This document shows, piece after piece, positions 25,171-34,231 of a DNA stretch of 64,000 nt. How positions within the stretch are numbered: the first letter of the stretch is position 1; each line of letters opens with the position of its first letter. The stretch spans positions 248,001 through 312,000 of the forward strand of contig NZ_JOHO01000002.1 in the NCBI RefSeq assembly GCF_000719705.1, given 5' to 3'. The translations under genes were made by a program, and so were the position numbers. The notes beneath the pieces are model-generated. The model had not been told where the DNA came from. It did not search any database and saw only the letters and a program-made list of their open reading frames with translations. The stretch comes from Streptomyces sp. NRRL S-350 (GTDB lineage Bacteria; Actinomycetota; Actinomycetes; Streptomycetales; Streptomycetaceae).

Positions 25171-26673
25171 CTACGGGCCGACCGGCGGGCGGAGTTCGCC
25201 GGTCCGGGCCACCCGGGCGTACCAGCGGGCGCTGGACTTCGGAGTGCGGGCCTGGGTGGCGAAGTCGACGTGGACCAGGCCGAACCGCTTCGCGTAGCCG
25301 TACGCCCACTCGAAGTTGTCCAGCAGGGACCAGGCGAAGTAGCCGCGCAGGTCCGCACCGTCGGCCGCGGCCCGGCGGACGGCCGCGAGGTGGGCGTGGA
25401 GGTAGGCGGTGCGTTCCGGGTCGTCGACCGTGCCGTCCTCGCCGACCTCGTCCTCGTAGGACGCGCCGTTCTCGGTGACCATCAGCGGCAGGTCCGGGTG
25501 GCGCCGGGCCAGTCCGGTCAGCAGCTGGTGCAGGCCGGTGGGGTCGACGGCCCAGCCCATCGCGGTCCGCTCGCCCGGCGCCGGGTGGAAGCCGACCCGG
25601 TCCGCGCCCGGCCAGGGCGAGTCCGTCCCGCCGCCGTGCCCGTCCTCGCGCGCGGGGACGGCGCCCTCGGCGGTCGCGGAGACGACGGTGGGCGTGTAGT
25701 AGTTGACGCCCAGCCAGTCCAACGGCTGCTGGATCTCCTTCGGGTCGCCGGCGCGGACGAACGCCCAGTCGGTGAGGTGGGCCGTGTCGGCCAGCAGGTC
25801 CTCCGGGTAGGCGCCCTCCAGCATCGGGCCGAGGAACACCCGGTTGCCGACGGCGTCGATGCGGCGCACCGCGTCCCGGTCGGCGGCGGACGGGCTCAGC
25901 GGGCGCAGGGCGTGCAGGTTGAGCGAGACCGACAGCTGGGCGGCGGGCACCAGGCCCCGCAGCGCGGTGACGGCCAGGCCGTGGCCGAGGTTGAGGTGGT
26001 GGGCGGCGCGCAGGGCCGCCACCGGGTCGGTCCGGCCGGGGGCGTGGACTCCGGAGCCGTAGCCGAGGAAGGCGCTGCACCAGGGTTCGTTGAGGGTGGT
26101 CCAGTGGTGGAGCCGGTCGCCGAGTGCCTCGCCCACCAGCGCGGCGTAGTCGGCGAACCGCTCGGCGGTCGTGCGCTCGGGCCAGCCGCCGGCGGACTCC
26201 AGCTCCTGCGGCAGGTCCCAGTGGTAGAGCGTGGCGACGGGGGTGATCCCGGCCGTGAGGAGTTCGTCGGTGAGCCGGCGGTAGAAGTCGAGGCCCTGCC
26301 GGGCGGCGGGGCCGCGGCCGGTGGGCTGGACGCGCGGCCAGGAGACGGAGAAGCGGTAGGCGGTGAGCCCGAGTTCGGCCATCAACCGGACGTCCTCGCG
26401 GAAGCGGTGGTAGTGGTCGACCGCGACCGTGCCGGTGTGGCCCCCGAAGACCTTGCCCGGGGTGTCGCAGAAGGTGTCCCAGATCGAGGCGGTGCGGCCG
26501 CCCTCGGCGGCGGCGCCTTCCACCTGGTAGGCGGAGGTGGCCGCGCCCCAGAGGAAGCCGGCCGGGAACCGGGGCGGGGGAGTGGCGCCGGGGAGTGCGG
26601 TGGAAGGGGTGGCTGGGCCGGAAGGGCTGGCTGGGGTGGAAGGGCTGGAAGGGGTGACAGGGGGGAGGGGCAT
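25171..26673 (-). CDS. Glycoside hydrolase family 1 beta-glucosidase
   Basis: A 500-residue intracellular enzyme. After a Pro/Ser-rich leader of about 35 residues it shows the GH1 entry [18 protein letters not shown]. The acid/base is Glu in TLNEPWC and the nucleophile is Glu in VTENGAS. It would split cellobiose or other beta-glucosides, completing cellulose breakdown by the two secreted cellulases just upstream. ATG 26673 follows CGGAGCAG; a longer open frame upstream has no support. No CebR box was seen in its 160-base upstream region. Confidence 0.93.
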   Translation of the reverse strand: MPLPPVTPSSPSTPASPSGPATPSTALPGATPPPRFPAGFLWGAATSAYQVEGAAAEGGRTASIWDTFCDTPGKVFGGHTGTVAVDHYHRFREDVRLMAELGLTAYRFSVSWPRVQPTGRGPAARQGLDFYRRLTDELLTAGITPVATLYHWDLPQELESAGGWPERTTAERFADYAALVGEALGDRLHHWTTLNEPWCSAFLGYGSGVHAPGRTDPVAALRAAHHLNLGHGLAVTALRGLVPAAQLSVSLNLHALRPLSPSAADRDAVRRIDAVGNRVFLGPMLEGAYPEDLLADTAHLTDWAFVRAGDPKEIQQPLDWLGVNYYTPTVVSATAEGAVPAREDGHGGGTDSPWPGADRVGFHPAPGERTAMGWAVDPTGLHQLLTGLARRHPDLPLMVTENGASYEDEVGEDGTVDDPERTAYLHAHLAAVRRAAADGADLRGYFAWSLLDNFEWAYGYAKRFGLVHVDFATQARTPKSSARWYARVARTGELRPPVGP

Positions 26674-26833
26674 GGGCTGCTCCGAGGGGCGAGGGATTCG
26701 GTACGTGGCGCTGTGCGGATCCTGACGGCGGTTCGGATCTGGCGGCACCGGGGGTGACACCGCCCACGATGTGCTTGCCCAGCCACGCGAAGGCCCATAG
26801 CTGCGAGGGCCGACAGCGGCGGCGCCGTGGTGC

Positions 26834-26877
26834 CCGCTGACCGTCCGGAAGCCCGCCGGCTTCCGGACGGTCAGCGG
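26834..26877 (-). terminator. Strong terminator after the cellulase operon
   Basis: A perfect 20-base inverted repeat with a four-base loop (arms 26834-26853 and 26858-26877, starting CCGCTGACCG) lies 12 bases beyond the GH6 stop. It separates the cellulase transcript from the downstream GH1 gene. Confidence 0.85.
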
Positions 26878-26888
26878 AGTCCGCTGCG

Positions 26889-28739
26889 CTACAGCGCCGG
26901 GTAGGCGTTCTTCAGCAGCTCCTGGAACTGGGCGGAGAACCACTCCCCGGCCAGCGGTGCGTCCGGCAGCGCACCGGACATGTTGTTGTTGTTCCGCGGG
27001 TTGCCGGTGTACGTCGGGTCGCACATCCGGTCGAAGCCCTTGCCGTCGTTGTTCGGGATCACCTTGCTGGCCCCGTCCGACTCACCCGGCGGCTTCATCC
27101 AGACGTACGCGTCGATGCCCGGCGCCGGGGCGGCCTGCGGCCGTTCGCCGAGGCCCGCGCCGGCCTGGTTGCACCAGTTGCCGGTCTGGAACCGCCGGTC
27201 GTAGCGCCCGCCGTCCACGTACGCGTCGACGCTGGTCTTCGGCCCGGGCCCGGCGGGTCGGGCGGCGCCGCCCCAGCCGTTGCGGGAGGTGTCGATCAGC
27301 ATGCCGAGGTTGGGGTCGAAGCCCAGGGCGACGAGCTTGGCCCGCATCGCCTGCGCGTAGGAGAGCTCGTCGACGTAGCGGTTCCAGTCCACCCACTTCG
27401 ACTGGCGGACGGAGGTGCCGTTGACGCTGTCGTCGATGGTGAAGTTGTTCTCCTTGAGCGCGCTGTAGTTGGCGGTGTTGACGATGAAGCCGTGCACGTT
27501 GGAGAGGGTGGAGCCCTCGGCGGTCGCCGCCTGCTTGAACAGGTCGGCGGAGGCGCCCATGTTGTCGTCCCAGCCGAGCCAGCCGTGGTGGCCGGCGTCG
27601 ACGTAGTTGTACACGTTGGGGACGGCGCCCAGCTTCTTCAGCGCGTAGCCGACGCCCTTGATGTAGTTGCCGTTGGCCTTCATCACGTCGCAGGCGGGGG
27701 TCGCCGTGACGCGCGGCGTGGTGTTGGTGGCCAGGTTCGGCAGCGAGTCGATCTCGACGGCCGTGACGATCCGCAGCCCCGCGTACTTCGGGTCCGCCAG
27801 GATCGCCGCGATCGGGTCGATGAACTCCGTCTTGTACCGGTCGATCTCCGTCGGGCCGAGTTCGCCGTTGGAGGCGAGCGCGGAGCAGTCCCGGCCGGGC
27901 AGGTCGTAGATCACCAGCTGGACGACGAGCTCGCCGCCGCCCTTCTGCCGCAGCGCCTCGTCGAGGTGGGCGCGCAGGCCCATCTTGCCGTTGGCGCCGG
28001 CGATGGCGGCGATCCGGTCCACCCAGATGCCGGTCGGCTGGCTGGAGACCTTGGAGCCGCCGGGCTCGGCGGCGGCGTGCGCCGACCACTCGGGGTTCAC
28101 GTAGACCTTCGCGCCGGCGTACGGGTTGTCGACGCGGGTGCCGGGCGGGGTGCCGGTCGGGGTGCCCGTGGGCGTGCTCGTGGGCGTGCCGGTCGGGGTG
28201 CTCGTCGGCGTGCCCGTGGGTGTGGGAGTCGGGGTGGGGGTGGCCGTGGGGCTGGGCGTCGTGGTGCCTCCGTTGCACAGCACGCCGTTGAGCTTGAAGG
28301 TGGTGGGCACGGGGTTGGCGCCGCTGTAGGAGGCGTTGAAGCCGAAGGAGGTGGAACCGCCGGTCGCCAGAGTGCCGTTGTAGGAGACGTTCTGGGCGGT
28401 GACGGCGGCCCCGGACTGGGTGATGGTCGCGTTCCAGCCCTGGGTCACCTGCTGGTTGCCGCCGTAGCTCCACTCCAGGGTCCAGGCGCTCAGCGGGTCA
28501 CCGGTGTTGGTGACGGTGACGTTGGCGCCGAAGCCGGTGTCCCACTGGTTGGAGACCTGGTAGGAGACCTGGCAGCCGGCCGTGGCGGCGCCTGCCGAGG
28601 TGGACAGCACGGTGGCGCTGGCGCCGGTCGCGGCGAGCAGGCCGAGGGCGGTGAACAGGGCGGTCCGGTTGTTGCGCAGCCGGTTGACGCCGGGGCGGGC
28701 GGGGCGCTCGGGGCGCTCGGGGTGGGCGGTGCGGCTCAT
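26889..28739 (-). CDS. Secreted GH6 cellulase (cellobiohydrolase type) with N-terminal CBM2
   Basis: A 616-residue exported enzyme. A signal peptide (about 1-52, [24 protein letters not shown]) is followed by CBM2 (about 53-155, with exposed Trp residues in [15 protein letters not shown] and TQGWNA), a Thr/Pro linker of TPT and TSTPTG repeats (about 158-202), and the GH6 domain to the end. GH6 landmarks are [14 protein letters not shown] and [14 protein letters not shown] at the N-terminus and a catalytic domain of over 400 residues match exo-acting Cel6B-like enzymes, so release of cellobiose is likely. It lies 48 bases downstream of the GH5 gene and shares its transcript. Confidence 0.92.
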   Translation of the reverse strand: MSRTAHPERPERPARPGVNRLRNNRTALFTALGLLAATGASATVLSTSAGAATAGCQVSYQVSNQWDTGFGANVTVTNTGDPLSAWTLEWSYGGNQQVTQGWNATITQSGAAVTAQNVSYNGTLATGGSTSFGFNASYSGANPVPTTFKLNGVLCNGGTTTPSPTATPTPTPTPTGTPTSTPTGTPTSTPTGTPTGTPPGTRVDNPYAGAKVYVNPEWSAHAAAEPGGSKVSSQPTGIWVDRIAAIAGANGKMGLRAHLDEALRQKGGGELVVQLVIYDLPGRDCSALASNGELGPTEIDRYKTEFIDPIAAILADPKYAGLRIVTAVEIDSLPNLATNTTPRVTATPACDVMKANGNYIKGVGYALKKLGAVPNVYNYVDAGHHGWLGWDDNMGASADLFKQAATAEGSTLSNVHGFIVNTANYSALKENNFTIDDSVNGTSVRQSKWVDWNRYVDELSYAQAMRAKLVALGFDPNLGMLIDTSRNGWGGAARPAGPGPKTSVDAYVDGGRYDRRFQTGNWCNQAGAGLGERPQAAPAPGIDAYVWMKPPGESDGASKVIPNNDGKGFDRMCDPTYTGNPRNNNNMSGALPDAPLAGEWFSAQFQELLKNAYPAL

Positions 28740-28787
28740 GGTGTGGGGGTCCCTTTCGGTGTGCGTCGGGGTGCGTTCGGCGGTCGT

Positions 28788-30329
28788 TCAGCGGGTGGTC
28801 AGGGCACGCAGGTGGTCTCGGAGCCCGATGCCGAACGCGGTGGGGGTGCCGTCGTAACTGCTGATCAGGGCAGGACCGGAGGAGCAGTCCCAGGTGTTCC
28901 AGGTCCAGCCCAGGTAGGAGAGCCCGCGGTCGTCGGACCACTTCATGACGCGGTCGACGAACGCGTGCCCGCAGGTGTTCTCGCCGATCTCGCCCGCCAC
29001 GAGCGGGACGCGGGCGGCGACCGGGTCCAGGGTGGAGGTCCAGCAGGCTTCGCTGGCACATGAGTTGAAGTTGTAGACGTGCCAGGCGGCGGCCAGATCG
29101 CCGGTCGGGTCCGAAGGGGCGTGGGCGAGCCAGCCGCTCAGGTCGTTCGAGTAGGCGATCCCGGCGACGAGGGCGACGTTGCGCGAACCGGTGGCCCGGA
29201 CGGCGTCCAGGAGGTCCTGCATGCCGGCCACCTGGTAGCCGATGCCCGGGCAGGTGCCGCCGTCGCGCCAGCACGCCCAGGCCTGCTCGGTGGTGGCGGT
29301 TGCCCGGTCCGGGTAGGGCTCGTTGAACAGGTCGAAGACCACCCGGCGGTCGTCCTTGAAGGTGTTCGCCACCGAGGTCCAGAAGGCCGGGGCGTAGCGG
29401 GCGTCCGGCATCGGCTTCTGGCAGGTGGCGTGCTCGTCCGGGCAGCCCGCCGAGTTGCCGGTGTACTGGCCGTACGTCCAGTGGAGCTCGACCACGGGGG
29501 TCATCCCGTGCGCGAGGACGCGGGCCACCAGCTCCTTGACGGCGCTGATGTACGCGGGGCCCCGGTACTCGGGCCGGATGTTGTCCAGGCCGAGCCAGCA
29601 CTCCTCGTTGAGCGTGATCCGGACGGTGTTGGCCTTCCAGTCCGCGATGGCCTGGACGGCGGCGTCGTCGACCGGGCCGTCGAAGATGCCGTGGCCCTGG
29701 ACGCACAGGTACTCGCCGCCGGAGCGGTTGACGCCGAGCAGGCGGCGGGTGGCGCCGCTCGGGTCGGTGAGCCGGTTGCCGCTGACGCTCAGTTCGGGCG
29801 CGCCCGGGGTCGGGGTGGCGGTGGGCGTGGCCGTGGGTGTGGGTGTTGGTGTGGCTGTGGGCGTGGGTGTGGCCGTCGGGGTGGGGGCCGAACCGTCCGA
29901 GCAGGGAAGCCCGTTGAGGGTGAAGCCGGTCGGCGGGGGGTTGCCGCCGGACCAGGAGGCGAGGAGCCCGAGGGTGACGCTCGCGCCCGTCCCGAGTGAA
30001 CCGTTCCAACTCTCGTTCGCGGCAGTGACCTTGCTGCCGGACTGGGTCCAGGTGGCGCCCCAGCCCTGAGCGAGGTGCTGATCGCCGGTGAAGTCGAAGC
30101 CGAGGCTCCAACCATTGGCAGGCGCACCGTTGTTGGTGACGACGAGGGAGGCCTGGAAGCCGTCGGCCCACTGGTTGACCGTGGAGTAGGCCACGGAACA
30201 GCCGAGCGGGGCCGCGGCACCGGAGCCCGTACCTGCCGCGGCGGACACGGCGGACACGGCGGACACCGCGCTCACCAGGGTGAGGGCCGTTCCGCACAGC
30301 AGTACTGCCGCACGAGGAGGGTGACGCAT
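28788..30329 (-). CDS. Secreted GH5 endoglucanase with N-terminal CBM2
   Basis: A 513-residue exported cellulase. The signal peptide (1-36) contains a Val-Ser-Ala triplet repeated four times. CBM2 (about 42-145, starting GCSVAYSTVNQWADGF) precedes a TPTATPTP linker and the GH5 domain (about 185-510), with catalytic acid Glu in FDLFNEPYP and nucleophile Glu in VAGEIGENT. It should cut internal cellulose bonds. ATG 30329 is backed by AAGGAGTCG and by the signal peptide; the open frame extends upstream but has no ribosome site. It is the first gene of the cellulase operon, behind CebR-type boxes. Confidence 0.92.
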   Translation of the reverse strand: MRHPPRAAVLLCGTALTLVSAVSAVSAVSAAAGTGSGAAAPLGCSVAYSTVNQWADGFQASLVVTNNGAPANGWSLGFDFTGDQHLAQGWGATWTQSGSKVTAANESWNGSLGTGASVTLGLLASWSGGNPPPTGFTLNGLPCSDGSAPTPTATPTPTATPTPTPTATPTATPTPGAPELSVSGNRLTDPSGATRRLLGVNRSGGEYLCVQGHGIFDGPVDDAAVQAIADWKANTVRITLNEECWLGLDNIRPEYRGPAYISAVKELVARVLAHGMTPVVELHWTYGQYTGNSAGCPDEHATCQKPMPDARYAPAFWTSVANTFKDDRRVVFDLFNEPYPDRATATTEQAWACWRDGGTCPGIGYQVAGMQDLLDAVRATGSRNVALVAGIAYSNDLSGWLAHAPSDPTGDLAAAWHVYNFNSCASEACWTSTLDPVAARVPLVAGEIGENTCGHAFVDRVMKWSDDRGLSYLGWTWNTWDCSSGPALISSYDGTPTAFGIGLRDHLRALTTR

Positions 30330-30376
30330 GAGCGACTCCTTGCAGCGAGGACGCGCCGCTTCGGCGCGTCGACTGA

Positions 30377-30390
30377 CGGAATCGCTCCCA
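30377..30390. promoter_or_regulatory. Degenerate CebR-like box near the GH5 start
   Basis: CGGAATCGCTCCCA matches 11 of 14 positions of the CebR palindrome with one perfect half. It lies about 48 bases upstream of the cellulase start, a position that would block the promoter or early transcription. Confidence 0.45.
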
Positions 30391-30509
30391 CTGGTGGCCA
30401 CTGACCGTAGCGCCAACTACCGCCAAGGAAAAGAGGAGTTGCCGGGTTTTGTCGGCGGATGCGTTCGAGTGTTCACGCCTCTTGACCGGCACGCGGCAAT
30501 CCCTCACAG

Positions 30510-30523
30510 TGGGAGCGCTCCCA
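30510..30523. promoter_or_regulatory. Perfect CebR operator
   Basis: TGGGAGCGCTCCCA is the exact 14-base palindrome known as the binding site of CebR/CelR, the LacI-family cellobiose sensor controlling cellulases in streptomycetes and Thermobifida. It lies 181 bases upstream of the GH5 cellulase gene, inside a 583-base intergenic region that otherwise shows no gene. Cello-oligosaccharides would release repression. Confidence 0.88.
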
Positions 30524-30912
30524 CTGGTTCGGGCGCTGTTCTTGCACGCCCCGCAGGGCTCGGGCCCGGCGGTGGTTCACCCCCTGGGCTGTCAGGTGCT
30601 CAGGGCCGCACCGACGATCCTTCCTTCCAGGCCCCCAGCGGCTTGCTCGACATCGCTGGTGGTGAAGTGCGCACGGTGGAGCACGACCGGTTCGCCGACC
30701 TCGATGCCCCGCCGACCTCGGTGCCCCGCCGAGTACGGCGACGTCGTCGTGGCGGACGACGCCGTACCCGACGACGCCCTACCCGACCCGGTCTGAGTAC
30801 GGCTACTCAGGCGGTCGGCGGTGGTGCTCCGCGAGGATGGCCGTACCACTTCGCCGAAGGCCGCCAAGGCCCCCACGGCCGTCACGGCCGCCAAGGCCAC
30901 GAAGGAACAGCC

Positions 30913-31572
30913 ATGCTCAGCCGGATCGCCAGTGCTCTGGTCCCCGTCCTCGGTCGTCTCTCCGTCAGCTGCGAGGTGGCCGGCCCGGTCGCCCCGGGCA
31001 GCATCGTCGCGGCCAACCACAGCTCGCTCGCCGACCCCGGCGTGGTGCTGGCCGCGCTGCGCCGACTCGGCACCGAACCGGTGGTGATGGCGACCGCCGG
31101 ACTGTGGCGGGTGCCCGTGCTCGGCGGCGTGCTGCGGGCCGGCGGCCACATCCCGGTGCACCGCGGGACGGACCGGGCCGCCGCGGCTCTCGACTCGGCC
31201 GCGAAGGCGCTCGCCGCGGGCCGGGTCGTGCTGATCTACGGCGAGGGCGGCCTGCCGAAGCGCCGGGACTCCCGGGACGCGGAACCCGGCGCCTTCCGCA
31301 CCGGCGTGGCGCGGCTCGCGGCGGCGAGCGGCGCACCGGTGGTGCCGCTCGGCCAGTGCGGTGCCCGCCGCCTCAGCTCGGGCGGCACCGTCAAACAGCT
31401 CGCCGGCTTCGCGACGGCCCCGCTGCGACGCCCCGCCCTGTACGTCCACCTCGGCGCCCCGCTCCACCTGGTGGACGACATCACCGAGGCAACGGCCACC
31501 GCTCAGCGCGCCGTCACCGCGGCGTGGCGCACCGCGGAGCAGCGACGGTGCCAGGGAGAGCGACGGGAGTGA
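30913..31572 (+). CDS. 1-acyl-sn-glycerol-3-phosphate acyltransferase (PlsC family)
   Basis: A 219-residue acyltransferase. The catalytic block I is NHSSLAD (an NHx4D motif), and the glycerol-phosphate-binding block is YGEGGLPKR, in the place of the usual EGTR. A hydrophobic middle (PVLGGVLRAGG) suggests peripheral membrane attachment. It probably transfers an acyl chain to a lysophospholipid or a similar acceptor. ATG 30913 follows AAGGAAC. The upstream open frame is not supported. It is monocistronic, with clpP genes following after 165 bases. Confidence 0.85.
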   Translation: MLSRIASALVPVLGRLSVSCEVAGPVAPGSIVAANHSSLADPGVVLAALRRLGTEPVVMATAGLWRVPVLGGVLRAGGHIPVHRGTDRAAAALDSAAKALAAGRVVLIYGEGGLPKRRDSRDAEPGAFRTGVARLAAASGAPVVPLGQCGARRLSSGGTVKQLAGFATAPLRRPALYVHLGAPLHLVDDITEATATAQRAVTAAWRTAEQRRCQGERRE

Positions 31573-31635
31573 GGCGAGGTCGAGCCGGTCGAGCGGGCCG
31601 GCCCGCTCGACGCGGACCGGCGTGCTTCCGCCCGC

Positions 31636-31665
31636 TCTGCCCGTGGCGAATCTGCGGCGGGCAGA
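31636..31665 (+). promoter_or_regulatory. Tandem PopR-like boxes upstream of the clpP pair
   Basis: Two sites fit TCTGCC-N3-GGCAGA, the PopR palindrome I recall from Streptomyces clpP3clpP4: TCTGCC-CGT-GGCGAA (31636-31650, 10 of 12) and TCTGCG-GCG-GGCAGA (31651-31665, 11 of 12). They are end to end, 72 bases before the first clpP. Confidence 0.5.
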
Positions 31666-31737
31666 GGGACCACGGTCGAGGACTCCCCGGGGGCAAGAGT
31701 GGAGTCGACGGCTTCCCCACCTCGACAAGGAGTCCCG

Positions 31738-32376
31738 ATGGCCCCGCTCACCGCCCTGCCGCCCCGTGCGGGCGAGGGCGACACCCCGCCCAGCCCCTTC
31801 GACGACCACCTCGCCGCACAGCTGCTCGCCCAGCGCATCGTCCTCCTCGGCACCCAGGTCGACGACGTTTCGGCCAACCGGGTGTGCGCGCAACTGCTGC
31901 TGCTGTCGGCGGAGGACCCGCGCACCGACATCTGCCTGTACATCAACAGCCCGGGCGGGTCCGTCACCGCGGGCCTCGCCGTCTACGACACCATGCGGCT
32001 CATCCCGAACGACGTCTCGACGCTGGCGATGGGGTTCGCCGCCAGCATGGGGCAGTTCCTGCTCACCGTGGGGGCACCCGGCAAGCGGTTCGCGCTGCCG
32101 AACGCGCGGATCATGATGCACCAGCCCTCGGCGGGCATCGGCGGCACGGCCGCGGACATCGAGATCCAGGCGGAGAACCTCCAGTTCACCAAGAAGGCCA
32201 TCGAGCGGATCACCGCCGAGCACACCGGGCAGAGCGAGGAGGCGATCGCGCGGGACGGCGACCGGGACCGCTGGTTCACGGCCGAACAGGCCCGGGAGTA
32301 CGGAATCGTGGACCGGGTGGTGGAGTCGGTCGCCGACATCCGCCCGGCCGCGTCGCGTCGACGGATGGGGCTGTGA
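31738..32376 (+). CDS. clpP: ATP-dependent Clp protease proteolytic subunit (ClpP3-like)
   Basis: A 212-residue ClpP with a full catalytic triad: Ser in GFAASMGQ, His in MMHQPSAG and Asp in GDRDRW. The N-terminus is longer than in ClpP1 and rich in Pro/Gly. ATG 31738 has AAGGAG five bases upstream. It forms an operon with a second clpP one base downstream, the layout of the streptomycete clpP3clpP4 genes, which are induced when ClpP1/P2 fail. It should assemble with the next subunit into a tetradecamer fed by Clp ATPases. Confidence 0.93.
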   Translation: MAPLTALPPRAGEGDTPPSPFDDHLAAQLLAQRIVLLGTQVDDVSANRVCAQLLLLSAEDPRTDICLYINSPGGSVTAGLAVYDTMRLIPNDVSTLAMGFAASMGQFLLTVGAPGKRFALPNARIMMHQPSAGIGGTAADIEIQAENLQFTKKAIERITAEHTGQSEEAIARDGDRDRWFTAEQAREYGIVDRVVESVADIRPAASRRRMGL

Positions 32377-32377
32377 C

Positions 32378-32980
32378 ATGGGCTCGTACACGGTTCCGTA
32401 CGTCATCGAGCGGACGGCGAAGGGCGAGCGCTCCTACGACGTCTTCAGCCGGCTGCTGAACGAGCGGATCATCTTCCTCGGCACCGAGATCGACGACGGG
32501 GTCGCCAACGTCGTCATCGCGCAACTCCTGCACCTGGAGTCGGAGAACCCGGACCGCGAGATCTCGATCTACCTCAACTCGCCCGGCGGATCGTTCACTT
32601 CGCTGATGGCGATCTACGACACGATGACCTTCGTCCAGGCACCGGTATCCACGTTCTGCGTCGGACAGGCGGCGTCGACGGCGGCGGTGCTGCTGGCCGG
32701 CGGAGATCCCGGACGGCGGTTCGTGCTCCAGCACGCGCGGGTGCTGCTCGGCCAGCCCGCCAGCGGCGGCCGGCAGGGGACGGTCTCCGACCTCAGCCTC
32801 GCGGCCAAGGAGATGGTCCGCATCCGCTCGCAGGTGGAGGACGTCCTGTCCCGGCACACCGGGCACGACGTGGCGACGCTGCGCGCCGACATGGACCGGG
32901 ACAAGGTGCTCAGCGCCGAGGAGGCCGTCTCCTACGGGATCGCCGACCAGGTGCTGAGCCGACGGCACGCGTTCGCCTGA
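32378..32980 (+). CDS. clpP: ClpP-family subunit lacking the catalytic His (ClpP4-like)
   Basis: A 200-residue ClpP paralogue. The Ser (GQAASTAA) and Asp ([12 protein letters not shown]) regions are conserved, but the catalytic His is missing: the usual (I/M)HQP is LGQP in [12 protein letters not shown]. The subunit is therefore probably inactive alone and may play a structural or regulatory role in a mixed ring with the upstream ClpP. The start ATG lies one base after the preceding stop. Its 3' end overlaps the convergent regulator gene by 49 bases. Confidence 0.9.
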   Translation: MGSYTVPYVIERTAKGERSYDVFSRLLNERIIFLGTEIDDGVANVVIAQLLHLESENPDREISIYLNSPGGSFTSLMAIYDTMTFVQAPVSTFCVGQAASTAAVLLAGGDPGRRFVLQHARVLLGQPASGGRQGTVSDLSLAAKEMVRIRSQVEDVLSRHTGHDVATLRADMDRDKVLSAEEAVSYGIADQVLSRRHAFA

Positions 32981-33429
32981 CCGGCCCGCCCGGGGCCCGG
33001 GGCCGGGGCCGAAAGCCGGAGAGCCGGTCGGTACGGCGGGCGGCCCCGCCGTACCGACCGGCTTCGGGCGTACTCGGCAAGTTCGTCCTGGGCGAGCGAG
33101 AGCACGTCGGAGAGCCCGAGCCCGAGGGCCCGGGCGGCGGCCGCGAGCACCTCGGAGGAGGCCTCCTTGCGTCCGCGCTCCAGCTCCGACAGGTACGGCA
33201 TCGAGATCCGGGCCTCCTCCGCGACGTCCTTCAACGTGCGCTCCTGGGCGAGGCGTTCGCGCCGCAGCACATCGCCGACGAGGTCGCGCCACAGGGGCTC
33301 CCTCGGCGCGGGCGCCGGCGGGGCTGCCGCCGGCCGCTGCCGGGTGCGGTCCGCCCCACCGGAGGCGGTAGGCGAGGCCTGGGGGCGCAGGGGGATGACG
33401 CGGGCTTCGTTCGGCGCATGAGTGCTCAC
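32932..33429 (-). CDS. XRE-family regulator, ClgR/PopR-like
   Basis: A 165-residue regulator. The helix-turn-helix (about 48-105) reads [42 protein letters not shown], very like ClgR/PopR, activators of clp genes in actinomycetes. A Pro/Arg-rich leader of about 45 residues precedes it. After about residue 120 the tail is Arg/Pro-rich, unlike the family, and runs into clpP4 on the other strand, so the natural end may have been altered. Its place next to the clpP pair suggests PopR, which activates clpP3clpP4. Confidence 0.82.
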   Translation of the reverse strand: MSTHAPNEARVIPLRPQASPTASGGADRTRQRPAAAPPAPAPREPLWRDLVGDVLRRERLAQERTLKDVAEEARISMPYLSELERGRKEASSEVLAAAARALGLGLSDVLSLAQDELAEYARSRSVRRGRPPYRPALRLSAPAPGPGRAGQANACRRLSTWSAIP

Positions 33430-33511
33430 CCCTTCAGCCTAGGCATCGGGGGCGCCGGCGGAAGGGAGCGGCGTTCTGCCCTGGGTGAAGCGGCGGCCCG
33501 TGAATCCGAGC

Positions 33512-33575
33512 GTGGAGCCGGGCCGTGGAGCCGGGCCGTGAAGCCGGCCGTGAAGTCCGGCCGTGGAGCCCGGGC
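33512..33575 (+). repeat. Five-copy 12-13 base minisatellite
   Basis: Five adjacent units related to GTGGAGCCGGGCC: two identical 13-mers, then variants starting GTGAAG, GTGAAG and GTGGAG. They lie in the 216-base spacer upstream of the GlsB-like gene. No gene or obvious binding site explains them. Confidence 0.8.
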
Positions 33576-33645
33576 ATGAAAGCCGTGGGCGGGGGCACAC
33601 GGTGGGCGTCCCAGTCAGACCGGAACCGAATGAGGGGAGAAGGCT

Positions 33646-33906
33646 GTGACGATTCTCTGGGCCCTGGTCGCAGGGTTGGTGGTAGGCCTGTTGGCGAAGC
33701 TCGTGCTGCCGGGCCGTCAGCCCGTTCCGCTGTGGCTGACCGTCATCGTCGGCATTGTCGGTGCGGTGCTCGGCAATGCCGCGGCGTCCTACTTCGGAGT
33801 GCGGCACACCGGTGGCATCGACTGGATCCGGCATGTGCTGCAGGTCGGCGTGGCAGCGGTGCTGATCGCACTGGTGTCGCCCGTCTACGCCAGTCGGCGG
33901 CACTGA
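33646..33906 (+). CDS. GlsB/YeaQ/YmgE-family stress membrane protein
   Basis: An 86-residue protein with three hydrophobic segments (ILWALVAGLVVGLLAKLVL, VPLWLTVIVGIVGAVLGNA, VLQVGVAAVLIALVSPVY) and the typical LPGRQP loop after the first helix. Family members are small transglycosylase-associated or stress-induced membrane proteins of unknown mechanism. GTG 33646 follows GGGGAGAAGG. It is a single gene, closed by a strong hairpin. Confidence 0.85.
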   Translation: MTILWALVAGLVVGLLAKLVLPGRQPVPLWLTVIVGIVGAVLGNAAASYFGVRHTGGIDWIRHVLQVGVAAVLIALVSPVYASRRH

Positions 33907-33942
33907 CCACCGACTCGAAGCCCAAGCCTCGACGGGCAGCTA

Positions 33943-34002
33943 CCGCCGGGTGTGTCACCGTGGTCCGGGCCACTGCCCGGACCGCGGTGACACACCCGGC
34001 GG
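33943..34002. terminator. 28-base-stem bidirectional terminator
   Basis: Arms 33943-33970 and 33975-34002 pair with a single G-U and a CACT loop. The hairpin lies between the GlsB-like gene and the convergent oxidase gene. The following 229 bases up to the oxidase stop hold nothing recognisable. Confidence 0.85.
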
Positions 34003-34231
34003 ACTGGTTCGGCGGGCGGCTTCAGGTCCTCAAGTCCTCGGTCACCAAGCCCGGCGGGGCGCCTGCGGTGAGGAAGGCAGGACGCCTGGTGGCGCTTCGT
34101 CAGGCGGTGCCATGGGCCTGCCCGCTGTCCTTCGCCCCCTGTCCTCCGCCCGCTGCCCGGGGGCGGATCTCCCGGCGCTGTGACCAGAGCAGCGATCCGA
34201 TGGTCAGTCACAGGAGCCGTCGGGCCGGACC

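Noticed and set aside
28126..28260. Tandem repeats in the GH6 gene
   Set aside because: They encode the Thr/Pro linker between CBM2 and the catalytic domain, normal for cellulases.
29790..29890. Simple-sequence repeat in the GH5 gene
   Set aside because: Again a Thr/Pro linker; not a mobile or CRISPR element.
30592..32406. 604-codon reverse frame across plsC and clpP
   Set aside because: Antisense shadow; the forward genes have catalytic motifs and ribosome sites.
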